The notes under the pieces are model-generated. The model worked only from the letters and a program-made list of their open reading frames with translations, was not told where the DNA came from and made no database searches. 64,000 nt of DNA from Mesocentrotus franciscanus. Lineage: Eukaryota > Echinodermata > Echinoidea > Camarodonta > Strongylocentrotidae. How positions within the stretch are numbered: the stretch's first letter is position 1; each line of letters opens with the position of its first letter. The DNA is taken from NCBI GenBank assembly GCA_037976565.1, contig CP137667.1:32682790-32746789 (forward strand), given 5' to 3'. Both the position numbers and the translations under genes were made by a program. Of this stretch, positions 11,943 to 22,525 are shown piece by piece.

Positions 11943-12766
11943 GTATGAATGTGTGTTTGTAGTCTATATCCATGCCATGATGAATGTATGTACACATGTA
12001 GCAGTGGAGATGAGTTAAGGAGTTATGATATTTTAGCAACAGTCAATATTTTGTCAATGTATGTAAAGTTTTATTTTGAAAATATATAATAGTGTTAGCA
12101 GACAAAGGAACATTATTAGAAATAAGGTCTTTCATGTGCAGTGTTATGATACAGAATTCATAGAGCTTGAGTTGAAAAAATGTTCCACCCAAAAAAAATC
12201 ATTCTTAAAAGTTTGCCTCGGAAAAGGTATTTTTGTTTTTGATGGAGACTAGCTGGATGTGTTTAAGTAAGAATTTCTGGGGAAGGGGGTTTTGTGTTGC
12301 TACTTATGCATTAATACAATTCATTATAAAAAGATAACTGAACTACTCAAAAGACTAGACAGTAGCTATAAATATTTTGTTCATAATGTTTATATTTTTA
12401 AGTTCAGAGCGGATCATAAGGTTTGAATTATGTCATTATGGGTCTGGAAGCAGAACCAAAGAATACTTCAGAGTCAATACGCACTTAAGAAGTATGGAGA
12501 TCTAGACCACAGTGTACTTATTTTAAGTACAGCTATAATTTATGTACACACTCGACATAAACATTTTCGTATAATGCATACTTATAGTCATGAATGTGTT
12601 ATATAGCATTTAAGCAATGTAAAAATTGTTTCTAAATAATGGACAAAGGGATAGTACCTTCTTTGTTTTATTCATTCTCCAATCACAAATAGAGCTCTAT
12701 TTCCTAAAATCAATCATATTGATAATATACATTCTAAAATAATGTGCATCAACCATGGTTCATGTA

Positions 12767-12948
12767 GAGGTGTTTGTGGTCCAATGGATAAGTCTCTGGA
12801 CAGTGAACCACAAGCTATGTTGTTCAAATCCCTACCATACGTAGCTCTAATGTTCTTTGGAAAGACATTAATCTGCATTTGCCACACTGGACCTAGGTGT
12901 ACAGTAGTTGGGTACCTGTTAGGATATATTCCTTGAATTCATCACTAT
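12767..12948 (+). repeat. tRNA-derived SINE in LRR unit 4 (best-preserved promoter boxes)
   Basis: Box A tggtccaatgg fits the polymerase III consensus exactly and box B reads tgttcaaatcc, 44 bp away. The body carries agacattaatctgcatttgcc and ctaggtgtacagt. This body is shared with the unrelated-position SINE in intron 6 of the Ig gene (48713-48916), which supports a SINE rather than a tRNA gene. Confidence 0.7.
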
Positions 12949-13306
12949 GTAGTACATGTATGTAGTAATTAAATGCACTATTGCTGTAATTGTCAGTCCT
13001 CCTTTTGCTCGACACATGTTCCGTCAACAATTTTCTGTGCTTATTATCCTGCACTAACCAAATTCTTAACTTTAATCCTGCCTCCAAAAAGTATACCTAT
13101 CACTAAATTTCAGCTCAAACCTATTTGCAACACTTACCAGTATCTAAATCCTATATATTTGACTAAATAATGCCCAGAGCATTTGTCACCTGAGCATATC
13201 CATACACCTACATGTATATCAAAGCACCAAGTTATATTTGCAGTCTTTCAATAAGTACATGTACTCATGTAATGTCCCTATATGAATCACTTTTGTATAC
13301 ATGTAG

Positions 13307-13474
13307 GTCAAAGGTGTCATGCTTGTAGATGTTAGTTGTCCAACATCAGCCTCTTTACATCACCTGGTAGATGCTTTGTGTTCCATGCCAAAACTAACTG
13401 GCCTGACACTATCAGGAAAGGATTTCCAGGAGGAGTTCTATTCTACACTGAATGCAAAGGCGTCAACCTTACAG
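13307..13474 (+). CDS. LRR exon copy 4 (intact, 56 codons), NLR-type
   Basis: A 168-bp phase 0 exon coding for DVSCPTSASLHHLVDALC and LTGLTLSGKDF to FYSTLNAKASTLQ. The donor region is duplicated: 28 bp after the first acag/gtatgt comes a second identical acag/gtatgt. Use of the second donor would add 28 nt with an in-frame TGA. Confidence 0.75.
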
Positions 13475-13627
13475 GTATGTATGTGTGTTTGACGCCTTAC
13501 AGGTATGTATGTGTGTTTGTACTTTATATCCATGCCATGATGAATTCATGTACACATGTAGCAGTGGAGATGAGTTTAAGGAGTTATGATATTTTAGCAA
13601 CAGTCAATATTTGTTCAATGTGTGTAA

Positions 13628-13841
13628 CATTTTATATGAAAATAGCCATGTTCACACGATGGCAATTTTGGTTGGTGTAAAGGTCGTGTTTAGAGCTAGT
13701 AGGCGTAAGTATGGTAAGGTCAGCGTAAAAATTGGGGTATTGACTGTGTTAGCAATGCAGACCTGTACGCTGTCTGATTAACTCTGTGTAGCGTAAGTTG
13801 ACTGTGTGAATGCTCTCACTTGGCACTTTACCCAAATGGTG
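13628..13841. mobile_element. probable MITE interrupting the LRR unit
   Basis: The unit's intron sequence stops at about 13628 and SINE sequence resumes at about 13842. The intervening segment starts ccatgttcacacg and ends with gtgtgaatgctctc, which looks like a short inverted pair. Part of the unit is missing on the far side, so the event was not a simple insertion. Confidence 0.45.
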
Positions 13842-14112
13842 CAAATCCCTACCATACGTAGCTCTAATGTTCTTTGGAAAGACATTAATCTGCATTTGCC
13901 ACACTGGACCTAGGTGTACAGTAATTGGGTACCTGGTAGGATATCTTCCTTGAATTCGTCACTATATGTAGTACATGTATGTAGTAATTAAATGCACTAT
14001 TGCTGTAATTGTCAGTCCTCCTTTTGCTCGACACATGTTCCGTCAACAATTTTTCTGTGCTTGTTATCCTGCACTAACCAAATTCTTAACTTTAACCCTG
14101 CCTCCAAAAAGA
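13842..14112 (+). repeat. partial LRR unit (SINE 3' half and intron)
   Basis: It matches 12830-13095 of unit 4 from the SINE box B region through cctgcctccaaaaag, then stops abruptly at about 14112. No LRR exon follows. Confidence 0.75.
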
Positions 14113-14300
14113 CTTTTCGCCTGTAGAGTATGACGTCACTCGGTGTTGAGGCTGGTGTTGAGCTATCGATAACGCGATCGGTATCGTCCTTCTAAACTGA
14201 CCGTCGGTGTTGGAGCTCGGTTTAGCAGCCTTTCCATGCTCTCAACACCAACACCAACACCGAACACCGTACTTGAAATCACTCAATGTCTTATGGGTAC
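14113..14300. repeat. inverted repeat rich in tcggtgttg
   Basis: The motif cggtgttgaggctggtgttgag at about 14142 is mirrored by ctcaacaccaacaccaacac at about 14248. The ends look like those of a small fold-back element. It contains a perfect tgacgtca at 14149-14156, which is probably incidental. Confidence 0.5.
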
Positions 14301-14423
14301 ACAGCTCATGAGAAAAGCAAAGGCACTGACAATTGAATTTCATATGCAGCGCATGTCATTCTTTAAAAAAATCAAATGAAAACGAGCTTTAATTCTTTAT
14401 AATGGCAATACATGGTTACTTTT

Positions 14424-15194
14424 TATGCCTCCGCTACAAAGTAGCCGGGAATTATGTTTTCTGGTTGTCAGTCCGGCGTACATACGCACGCACGCCTGTG
14501 CGCACGTCCCGCTCGTGATCGCGTTATCTCAAGAACCAATTGATGGATTACCGCCAAACTCAGGTCATGTATGTATCTTGCAGAGCTAATGAACTGATTA
14601 GATTTTGGGGTCACGAGGTCAAAGGTCACAGGGTCCATTATGTATGCAAAAATAGCTCGTGATCGCGTTATCTCAACCGATTGATGGATTACCGCCAAAC
14701 TTGGGTCCTGTATGTATCTTGCAGAGCTAATAAACTGATTAGATTTTGGGGTCACAAGGTCAAAGGTCACAGGGCTCATTATGTATGCAAAAATAGCTCG
14801 TGATCGCGTTATCTCAAGAACCGATTGATGGATTACCGCCAAACTTGGGTCATGTATGTATCTTGCAGAGCTAATGAACTGATTAGATTTTGGGGTCACG
14901 AGGTCAAAGGTCACAGGGCTCATTATGTATGCAAAATAGCTTGTGATCACGTTATTTCAAGAACCGATTGATGGATTACCGCCAAACTTGGGTCATGTAT
15001 GTATCTTGCAGAGCTAATGAACTGATTAGATTTTGGGGTCACGAGGTCAAAGGTCACAGGGCTCATTTTGTATCCTAAAATAGCTCGTGATCGTGTTATC
15101 ATTAGAACCAACAGATGGATTACAATCAAACTTGAATTTTAAAAATTGCTTCCATTTTGGTTTGTAAAATTGCTCTATGGCGGAGGCATTTTTC
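14424..15194. mobile_element. TIR element with a 144-bp satellite core
   Basis: Ends atgcctccgctac (14427) and ctatggcggaggcat (15175) form an inverted pair. The inside is a tandem satellite with period about 141-144 bp; the repeated gctcgtgatcgcg starts at 14511, 14655, 14796, 14939 (variant) and 15083. Each unit holds gattagattttggggtcac and then aggtcaaaggtcacagg. The minus-strand frames here are satellite artefacts. Related atgcctccgc ends occur near 31193 and 39275. Confidence 0.7.
14616..15056 (+). promoter_or_regulatory. four perfect DR1 nuclear-receptor motifs in the satellite
   Basis: AGGTCA-A-AGGTCA occurs at 14616-14628, 14757-14769, 14901-14913 and 15044-15056, one per satellite unit. 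This is the textbook RXR/HNF4/COUP-TF type DR1 site. Occupancy or function is not shown by the sequence. Confidence 0.55.
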
Positions 15195-15219
15195 GACTGC
15201 GCGCAGTTGAAGTTCCATC

Positions 15220-15562
15220 TAGTTTAGTCATGAATTAATTACGTAGCATTAAGGCAATGTTTAAATTATGTCTAAATAATCTACAAAGCCATTATTCCTT
15301 CTTTGTTTTATTTAATCTCCAAACACAAATACAGCTACGGTATATTTGAAAAAATCAATCATATGAATAATATACATTCTAAAAAATTGGGCATCAGCCA
15401 TGGTTCATGAAGTGTTTGTGGTCCTGTGCATATTTGGTTCAAATCCCTGCCGTACATAGCACTAATGTTCTTTTCCAAGACATTATTCTTCATTTGCCAC
15501 ACTCGACCTATGTTTAGTCAGTGGGTACCTGGTAGGATATATTCCTTGAATTCATCACTATG
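15220..15562 (+). repeat. partial LRR unit with SINE
   Basis: From tagtcatgaattaattacg through the SINE (15411-15561) it matches the 5' half of the unit, for example 12590-12948. It stops at tgtag where a caggcgcggatccag-type transposon end begins. Confidence 0.7.
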
Positions 15563-16109
15563 TAGCAGGCGCGGATCCAGGGGGGAAGCCGAGCGAGCCT
15601 TGCCCCAGCAAAAAAAAAAAAGAGAAAGAGAGAGAGAAGGAAAACTGAGAAGGGAAAGAAGGAAGACGAAAAGAAAAGGGGGAAAAGAAGGAGATCGGGA
15701 GGGGCCGAAATGGCCTTGCCTCCTCCCCCAGCAAAAAAATAAGAGAGAATGAAGGAAAGGGAAAGAAAAAAGGAAAAGAGGAGATAAAAGGAAGGAAAAA
15801 AAGAGGAAGAAGAAAAGAAAAGAAGGGGGATATCAGTTGCAAGTTGTGAATCGGGCGGGGGCCTTGCTTCTACCCCAAAAAAAAAAAAAAGAGAGAAGGA
15901 AGGGAAAGGGAATTAGGAGAGCTAAAAGGGAACAAAAAAGGCGAAGAAGAAAAGAAAAGGGTGAAAAGAAGGGGAGATCAGTTGCGATTAATACCGCCAA
16001 CAACGTGTGGATCATGGGTGGGGCCCAAAGGCCCTTGCCTCCCCCACAGCAAGCCTAAAAGAGAGAGAAGGGAAAGGGAAATTTGCTGAAATGACATAAT
16101 TTTCCGATT

Positions 16110-16375
16110 TTTTCCTTACTTTTTTAGTATATTATATTTTTTTATGCGTTTTACAAATTCCTAAATTTACAGTCAGGCAGGAAATTTCTAAGTTTTTTTC
16201 CTCACTTTTTAGTTAATCATACTCTTTCATGCGTTTGTTGGAAAATAACAAATTCCTAAATTTACAGTCAGGCAAAAAATTACCGGGTTTTTTCCTCACT
16301 TTTTAGTAAATTATGCTTTTTTATGCGTTTGTTGGAAAATATCAAATACCTAAATTTACAGTCAGGCAAGAAGTA
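16110..16375. repeat. roughly 90-bp tandem repeat, 3 copies
   Basis: Each unit reads ttttccttactttt (or cctcacttttt), then tttatgcgtttg, then ctaaatttacagtcaggca; copies start at about 16110, 16197 and 16290. Confidence 0.65.
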
Positions 16376-16526
16376 TGCTTATTTAGAGGCCTACATGTCA
16401 TGGACCGTGGAACTGCGGGGCTTGAGGGCCTCGAGCCCCCCAACTGTTTTTAAAAAGTATATTAAAGAAAAATAGAAAGAAAGAATAGTGACCTGCCAGT
16501 GTCACAAAATAATGGGGTATAAAAAT

Positions 16527-17040
16527 ATGCTCATCTAACTGTGATTAAATGCCTATAACCCCTGAGCTTCCAGGGGCTCTGCCCCCTTGATTCCACCTAG
16601 AGGTCTAAGGTGGGCCCCTGGATGCTCATCTGACGGTAATTTAATGCCTAAAACCCCTGAGCTTCTGGGGGCTCCGCCCCCTGGACCTGATGCTAATTAG
16701 TGTCCTGCTAGTGTCACAAATAAGGTATCTAGATATGCTCATCTGACCGTAATTAAATGCCCTTATCCCCTGAGTGTCTAAAACCCCTAAGCCTCTGGGG
16801 GTCCGCCCCCTCGACCCCATCAGGGGGTCTAAGGCAGGCCCCTGAATGCTTATCTGACCGTTAAAAAATGCCTTAAATCCCTGAGTTTCAGGGGGCTCAG
16901 CCCCCTGGACCCCACGCCAATGAGTGACCTGCCATTGTCATGAATAAGGTATCAAAATATGCTCATCTGGCCGTAATTAAATGCCCATATCCCTGAGCTT
17001 CCAGGGCCTCCGCCCTTTGCTCCCCGCCGGCGCTTTGCCC
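16527..17040. repeat. GC-rich tandem repeat, about 110 bp with a two-unit super-period
   Basis: Five units start with tgctcatctgaccgtaatt-like words at about 16527, 16623, 16735, 16847 and 16959, each followed by cccctgagcttc and a gggggctccgccccctgg hairpin. Alternate units end either in ggtctaagg/gggcccctg or in gtgacctgcc/gtcac/ataaggta, giving a roughly 220-bp higher-order period. Confidence 0.65.
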
Positions 17041-17253
17041 CTAGACCCCACGCCTATTTGCGCTATGCTCTACTTGATCACATAGCGTCCCCCACCCACT
17101 TTGAAAAACGTTCAGCGGGACCTGGAGGTAAGAGTGGGGAGATGCAGATTTTTTTGTCTGCCCCCAAAAAAAACGTTTTTGCTCATTACGCCACTGCTGG
17201 TCACCATTACGTACAAATATTTGGCTCGCATAATTTCAAATTTGGGCCTCCCT

Positions 17254-18304
17254 GGTTTAAGTAAGAATTTTTTGGGGAAGAGGAGTGTAGCTACTTATGC
17301 ATTAATAATACAATTCAGTATAAACAGATTACTGAAGTACTCTAAAGACTGGTATCTACAAATCATATGTTTGTAATTTTCATATTTTTAAGTTCAGAGC
17401 AATTCATAAGGTAGGAATTATGTCATTATGGGTCTGGAAACAGTACCAAAGAATACTTCAGAGTCAATATGCACTTTAGTATGGAGATCTAGACCACAGT
17501 GTACTTATTTTAAGTACAACTATAATTTATGTACACACTCGACATAAACATTTATGTATAATGCATACTTTTAGTCATGAATGTGTTATATAGCATTTAA
17601 GCAATGTCAAAAATGTTTCTAAATAATGCACAAAGGGATATTACCTTCTTTGTCTTATTTATTCTCCAATCACAAATACAGCTCTATTTACTAAAATCAA
17701 TCATATGAATAATATACATTCTAAAAAAATGGGCATCAAGTCATCAACCATGGTTCATGTAGAGGTGTTTTTGGTCCAATGGATAAGTCTCTGAACAGTG
17801 AACCACAAGCTATGTTTTTCAAATCCCTACCATACGTAGCTCTAATGTTCTTTGGAAAGACATTAATCTGCATTTGCCACACTGGACCTAGGTGTACAGT
17901 AATTGGGTACCTGGTAGGATATATTACTTGAATTCATCACTATATGTAGTACATGTATGTAGTAATTAAATGCACTATTGCTGTAATTGTTAGTCCTCCT
18001 TTTGTTCGACACATGTTCCGTCAACAATTTTTCTGTGCTTATTATCCTGCAATAACCAAATTCTTAACTTTAACCCTGCTCCAAAAAGTATACCTATCAC
18101 TAAACTTCAGCTCAAACCTATTTGCAACCCTTATCCAAATCCTGTATATTTGACTAAATAAAGGCCAGAGCATTTGTCACCTTAGCATAGCCATACACAT
18201 ACATGTATATCAATTATCAAAGCGACAAGTTATATTTGCAGTCCTTCAATAACAACATGTACTCTTGTAATATACCTGTATGAATCACTTGTGTATACAT
18301 GTAG
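17254..18304 (+). repeat. LRR unit intron resumes, with SINE at 17762-17943
   Basis: From gtttaagtaagaatttttt onward the sequence follows the array unit again (compare 12263-13306). The SINE copy has a good box A, tggtccaatgg. Confidence 0.7.
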
Positions 18305-18375
18305 GTCAAAACTGTCATGCTTGCAGATGTTAGATGTTCAACATCAGCCTCTTTACATCACCTCGTAGATGCTTT
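18305..18375 (+). pseudogene. LRR exon copy 5, truncated
   Basis: It starts as a normal LRR exon after a tacatgtag acceptor but after about 70 bp (ctcgtagatgcttt) runs into upstream intron sequence, ttgtcacctgagcatagcc. This is the junction of a tandem duplication of about 200 bp whose second copy leads into the intact exon at 18500. Confidence 0.8.
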
Positions 18376-18499
18376 TTGTCACCTGAGCATAGCCATACAC
18401 ATACATGTATATCAAAGCGACAAGTTATATTTGCAGTCCTTCAATAACAACATGTACTCTTGTAATATACCTGTATGAATCACTTGTGTATACATGTAG

Positions 18500-18667
18500 G
18501 TCACAAATGTCATGCTTGCAAATGTTAGATGTCCAACATCAGCCTCTTTACATCACCTCGTAGATGCTTTGTGTTCCATGCCAAACCTGACTAAACTGGT
18601 ACTACGTGGAAATGATTTCCCGGAAGAGTTCTATTCTACACTGAATGCAAAGGCGTCAACCTTACAG
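18500..18667 (+). CDS. LRR exon copy 6 (intact, 56 codons), NLR-type
   Basis: A 168-bp phase 0 exon, acceptor tacatgtag, donor gtctgt. It encodes NVRCPTSASLHHLVDALC and then LTKLVLRGNDFPEEFYSTL. Substitutions relative to copies 2-4 (LVLRGNDFPEE against LTLQGKNFQEE) lie around the predicted exposed strand and loop of the A repeat. Whether that reflects selection cannot be judged from one sequence. Confidence 0.72.
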
Positions 18668-19451
18668 GTCTGTATGTGTGTTTGTACTCTATATCCATGC
18701 CATGATTACATTAATTCATGTACACATGTAGCAGTGGAGATGAGATGAAGGAGTTATGCTAATTTAGCAACAGTCAATATTTGTTCAATGTGTGTAATGT
18801 TGTTTATGAAAATATATAAAAGTCTTAGCATACAAAGGAAAATATTGTAAACAGGGTCTTTCATGTGCAGTGTATGATACATAATTCATATAGCTTGAGT
18901 TCACAATATGATGCTCTGCAAAAATAAGTTCACTTTTAAAGATTTGCATCAGAAAAAGTATTTTGCATTTTGATGGAGACTAACTGGATGTGCTAAAGAT
19001 TTTTTTGGGGAAGGGGAGTGTTGTGTTGCTACTTATGCATTAATACAATGCAGTATAAACAGATAACTAAAGTACTCTAAAGATCAGTAGCTACAAATAT
19101 TTGGTTTTCAATTTTTGTATTCATAACTTCAGAGTGATTTATAAGGTTGTAATTATGTCATCATGGGTCTGGAAGCAGTATTAATACTTTAGCAGAGTCA
19201 ATGTTCACTAAAGAAGGATGGAGATCTAGATCACAGTGTATATTAATTTTAAACACAGCTATATGTACACACTCTACATATACATTCATGTATAATGCAT
19301 ACTTTAAGTTATGAATGTATTATATAGCATTAAGGCAATGTCAAAAATATTTCTAAGTAATGGACAATCACAAATACAGCTCTATTTACTAAAATCAATC
19401 ATATGAATAATATACATTATAAAATATTGGGCATCAACCATGGTTCATGTA

Positions 19452-19630
19452 GAGGTGTTTGTGGTCCAGTGGATAAGTCTCTGGACAGTGAACCACAAGC
19501 GATGTTGTTCAAATCCTTACCATACGTAGCTCTGTTCTTTGGAAAGACATTAATCTGCATTTGCCACACTCGACCTAGGTGTACAGTAATTGGGTACCTG
19601 ATAGGATATATTCCTTGAATTCATCACTAT
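19452..19630 (+). repeat. tRNA-derived SINE before LRR exon copy 7
   Basis: Same element and place as in the other units; box A reads tggtccagtgg. Confidence 0.6.
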
Positions 19631-19989
19631 GTAGTACATGTATGTAGTAATTAAATGCACTACTGCTGTGATTGTCAGTCCTCCTTTTGTTCGACACATG
19701 TTCCGTCAACAATTTTCTGTGCTTATTATCCTGCACTAAACAAATTCTTATAACTTTACCTCTGCTCCAAAAAGTATTCCTATCACTAAACTTAAGCTCA
19801 AACCTATTTGCAACCCTTATTCAAATCCTGTATATTTGACTAAATAAAGGCCAGAGCATTTGTCACCTGAGCATAGTCATACACATACATGTATATCTAA
19901 GCGACAAGTTATATTTGCAGTCCTTCAATAACAACATGTACTCTTGTAATGTACCTGTATGAATCACTTTTGTATACATGTACATGTAG

Positions 19990-20161
19990 GTCGAAACTAT
20001 CTGACTTTGCGAGGTTATGTGACTGGCATCAGCTTTTTCACGTCACCTAGCTAGTAGATGCTTTGTGTTCCATGCCAAACCTGACTGAACTGAGACTAAG
20101 TGGAAAGGAGTTCAAGGAGGAGTTCTATTCTACACTGAATGCAAGGGCATTAACCTGGCAG
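19990..20161 (+). pseudogene. LRR exon copy 7, stop and frameshift
   Basis: Acceptor tacatgtag and donor gtatgt are kept, but codon 5 is TGA (20002-20004) and a 4-bp ctag duplication near 20050 shifts the frame, giving 172 bp. The A repeat (LTELRLSGKEF-like) is still recognisable after the shift. Confidence 0.8.
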
Positions 20162-20753
20162 GTATGTAAGTTTCTTTGTTCTCTACATCCTTGCCACGAT
20201 GAATTCATTATTTATGTACACATATACATGTAGTAGTGGAGATGAGTTTAAGGAGTTATGATATGTCAGCTACAGTCGGTAATTTTGTTATGTGTGTTTT
20301 TATATGAAAATATATATAATAGTCTGAGCAGATTAAGAAACGATATTATAAAGAGGGTCATTCATTTTTTTAATGTATGATACAGAAATTCATGTAGCTT
20401 GAGTTGAAAATATGATGTTCTCTAAAAACCTTCAACCTAAAGTTTATTTCAGATAAAGGACTTTGATTTTTTATCTAACTGGAGGTGTTTAATAAAACAC
20501 CTTTTTACGAGGGGAGTGTACTGACTGAATTCTTAATGTTATAACCCTGCGCCGAAAACTAGACGTAACCCTTACACTAAACCTCGTATCAAAATCCTAT
20601 ATATTTGACTAAATGAGGCCCAGAGCATTTGCCACGAGAGCATAGCCATGCACATTCATCTATATCAAAGCACCCAGTTATATTTGCAGTCCTTCAATTA
20701 AAACATGTACTCTGGTAATGTACTTGTATTGATTACGTTTTGTATACATGTAG

Positions 20754-20929
20754 GTCCGAACTCTCTGACTTTGGGAGGTTAGGTGTCTGACATCAGCCTC
20801 AGTGTTCACATCACCTAGTAAATGCTTTAATTGTGCTCCATGCCAAACCTGACTCTACTGTCACTACATGGAAAGAATCTACAGGAGGAGTTTTATTCTA
20901 CACTGAATGCAAAGGCATCAACCTCACAG
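20754..20929 (+). pseudogene. LRR exon copy 8, stop and insertions
   Basis: 176 bp with TGA at codon 5 (20766-20768), the same position as in copy 7, plus insertions of 5 and 3 bp in the middle. Its unit is short (764 bp from copy 7) and lacks the SINE. The last array-type sequence ends near 21085. Confidence 0.8.
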
Positions 20930-21638
20930 GTATTTGTATGTGAGTTTGTACTCTATGTCCATGTCGTGATGAATACAGGTTTATACGCATGTACCATAGG
21001 AGATGAGTTAAAAGATTCATGATATATTAGCTACAGTTGGCACTCTGTTTAATTGATATGTTTTGTTTTATATGAAAATGTACAATTGTCAGCTCTAGGT
21101 ACTGTACAAGCATTGTGAAATTCGTTCTCATGAAAGCACCATTATGGGAACCTATTTCGGCCTACGTACATCAAGCACCTTTTCCTTTTCCATGTTCTTT
21201 TGGGTGGAGTGTGGGTAGGGCTTCTCAGGTAAAGCGAAATCTTTATGATACAATTGATTTCAATTGATAGACTTTTTCTTAAATGTTAAACCATAACGAG
21301 GATACTCTGCAGCTAGATCTAAAACAAATCATTTTGAAAATCTTTCTTTAAAGATCTATAGGTCTAAACTTTTTTGAGCATGGTGCCATCGTGTTCACTG
21401 TATTAAATTTAAAACCTCCAAATAAACCAGATGACATTGCGGAATGAAACGATTTCTGTGAATGAGCTAGCGCCTTTGCTTGATTGTAATCATCATCGTA
21501 ATAATAATCATCTTCATCATCATCATCATCCCATGCACCCTTCTGATATGTATCAGCCTAAAATCTATCAGGGTGGCTTGATGTAATCAAGCATTAAACC
21601 CTTCTTGTTGATCTCTCTCTCTCTATATATATACACAG

Positions 21639-21887
21639 AAAAGCGGTGCTCATAAGTACGAAGACGTAAATGCACCACCACGGCTGGACGAGCAGGGATG
21701 TGATCAGGAAGACGACCAGGCAGAGTTCATCCTCCATTATTCTTTCGCAGATTTTCCTTCAACGGAACCTTCAACGGAAAAAAAAGAGAAGAATCCCAGG
21801 TCATTTACTCAAAACGAATCTTCAAGGGTTCAGAAATGGAAGCGGAGACCAAGATCGACTAGACCTCAGAAACGATCTAGCGGGTAG
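21639..21887 (+). pseudogene. orphan last exon of an Ig receptor paralog
   Basis: Homologous to the last coding exon at 58677-58865, with the same ct-rich tract and acacag acceptor. The start (YEDVNAPPRLDEQGCDQEDD) matches, but IYHSYTDI has become ILHYSFADF. An indel around 21770-21790 shifts the frame so that the VIYSNE motif is lost, and the frame runs on to a TAG at 21885. No upstream exons of this copy exist in the window, because the LRR array abuts it. Probably non-functional. Confidence 0.8.
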
Positions 21888-22525
21888 TGTGGGTCCTGGG
21901 ACAAGAAGTCTGGGTGCAGCAAGAAGGCGGCTTGTTAAAACTCGCAAATGTTCATTGTTCAAGTTGAGAAGGCAATTCAGTGAGTTTTAACAAGTCACCT
22001 TCTCGCCTTCTCGGCCTTACACCTGCGCCGTGGCAAGTTGTAGTAGTTATGTGCAATTTTCCAACATCACATTATTGTACTTGTGTAAATAGATAACTAT
22101 ACACTATGTGACATTTAGATATAAACCTAAATCTACATTAGATGTTGACTTGTTGGAAGAAATTCAGTATAGTCATCGAGTGTTTGGAAACTTTCATCAT
22201 CATCATTATTTTACAAGCAGGGGTGGGTCACTGATTGTTAGGATGGTGGTGGGGGGCAAACTGCAAAAGTCCACTTCCCAAAAGGACAGTCATTGCATTC
22301 ATTGACCAGTGGCGAAGCGAGCATTTGTCCCTGGAATATGATTCTGAAAGTCTTGCCAGTCTACACAGACTCACTGAAAGGGGGAGATAAGAGGGGCAGG
22401 CGATGGGGAGGGGGTAATAATTGGGGCCAGGCCAGAGGAAAAGGGGCTCATGGGTAGTAGCAATTTGAAATATCAATGCATAATATGTATATAAATCTGC
22501 ACTAATTCCAGTACAATTCTTTATA

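Larger units (their letters stand above)
15566..17253. mobile_element. composite transposon insertion in the LRR array
   Basis: It begins with a hAT-style end, caggcgcggatccag, and finishes near attacgccactg (17185-17196) and gggcctccctg (17244-17254), which read inverted as similar ends. Inside, in order, are four roughly 140-bp purine-rich units each headed by ccttgcctcccccagc-like words (15573, 15697, 15847, 16013), a 90-bp tandem repeat (16110-16375), and a GC-rich repeat (16527-17040). No transposase is visible. Several insertions are probably nested. Confidence 0.55.
7362..21085 (+). repeat. tandem array of LRR-exon units (NLR-type), about 1.5 kb period
   Basis: The unit starts near ggagttatgatattttagc, contains an AT-rich intron with a tRNA-derived SINE, and ends in a 168-bp LRR exon followed by a gt donor. 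Exon starts are 8612, 10284, 11775, 13307, 18305, 18500, 19990 and 20754. Between units introns and exons match closely, so whole units were duplicated. The array is broken by foreign DNA from about 13628 to 17254. No NACHT or effector domain is in the window, so the gene is either 5'-incomplete here or a relic. Confidence 0.8.

Noticed and set aside
12742..12936. Recurring open frame GVCGPMDKSLDSEPQ-like in each LRR unit
   Set aside because: It overlays the tRNA-derived SINE head and body, lacks splice context and is disrupted in several copies.
14149..14156. CRE-like tgacgtca
   Set aside because: A single 8-bp match within an inverted repeat; expected by chance in a window this size.
14468..15129. 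Repetitive minus-strand open frames of 160 and 60 residues
   Set aside because: They are translations of the 144-bp satellite (144 is divisible by 3). No family signature.
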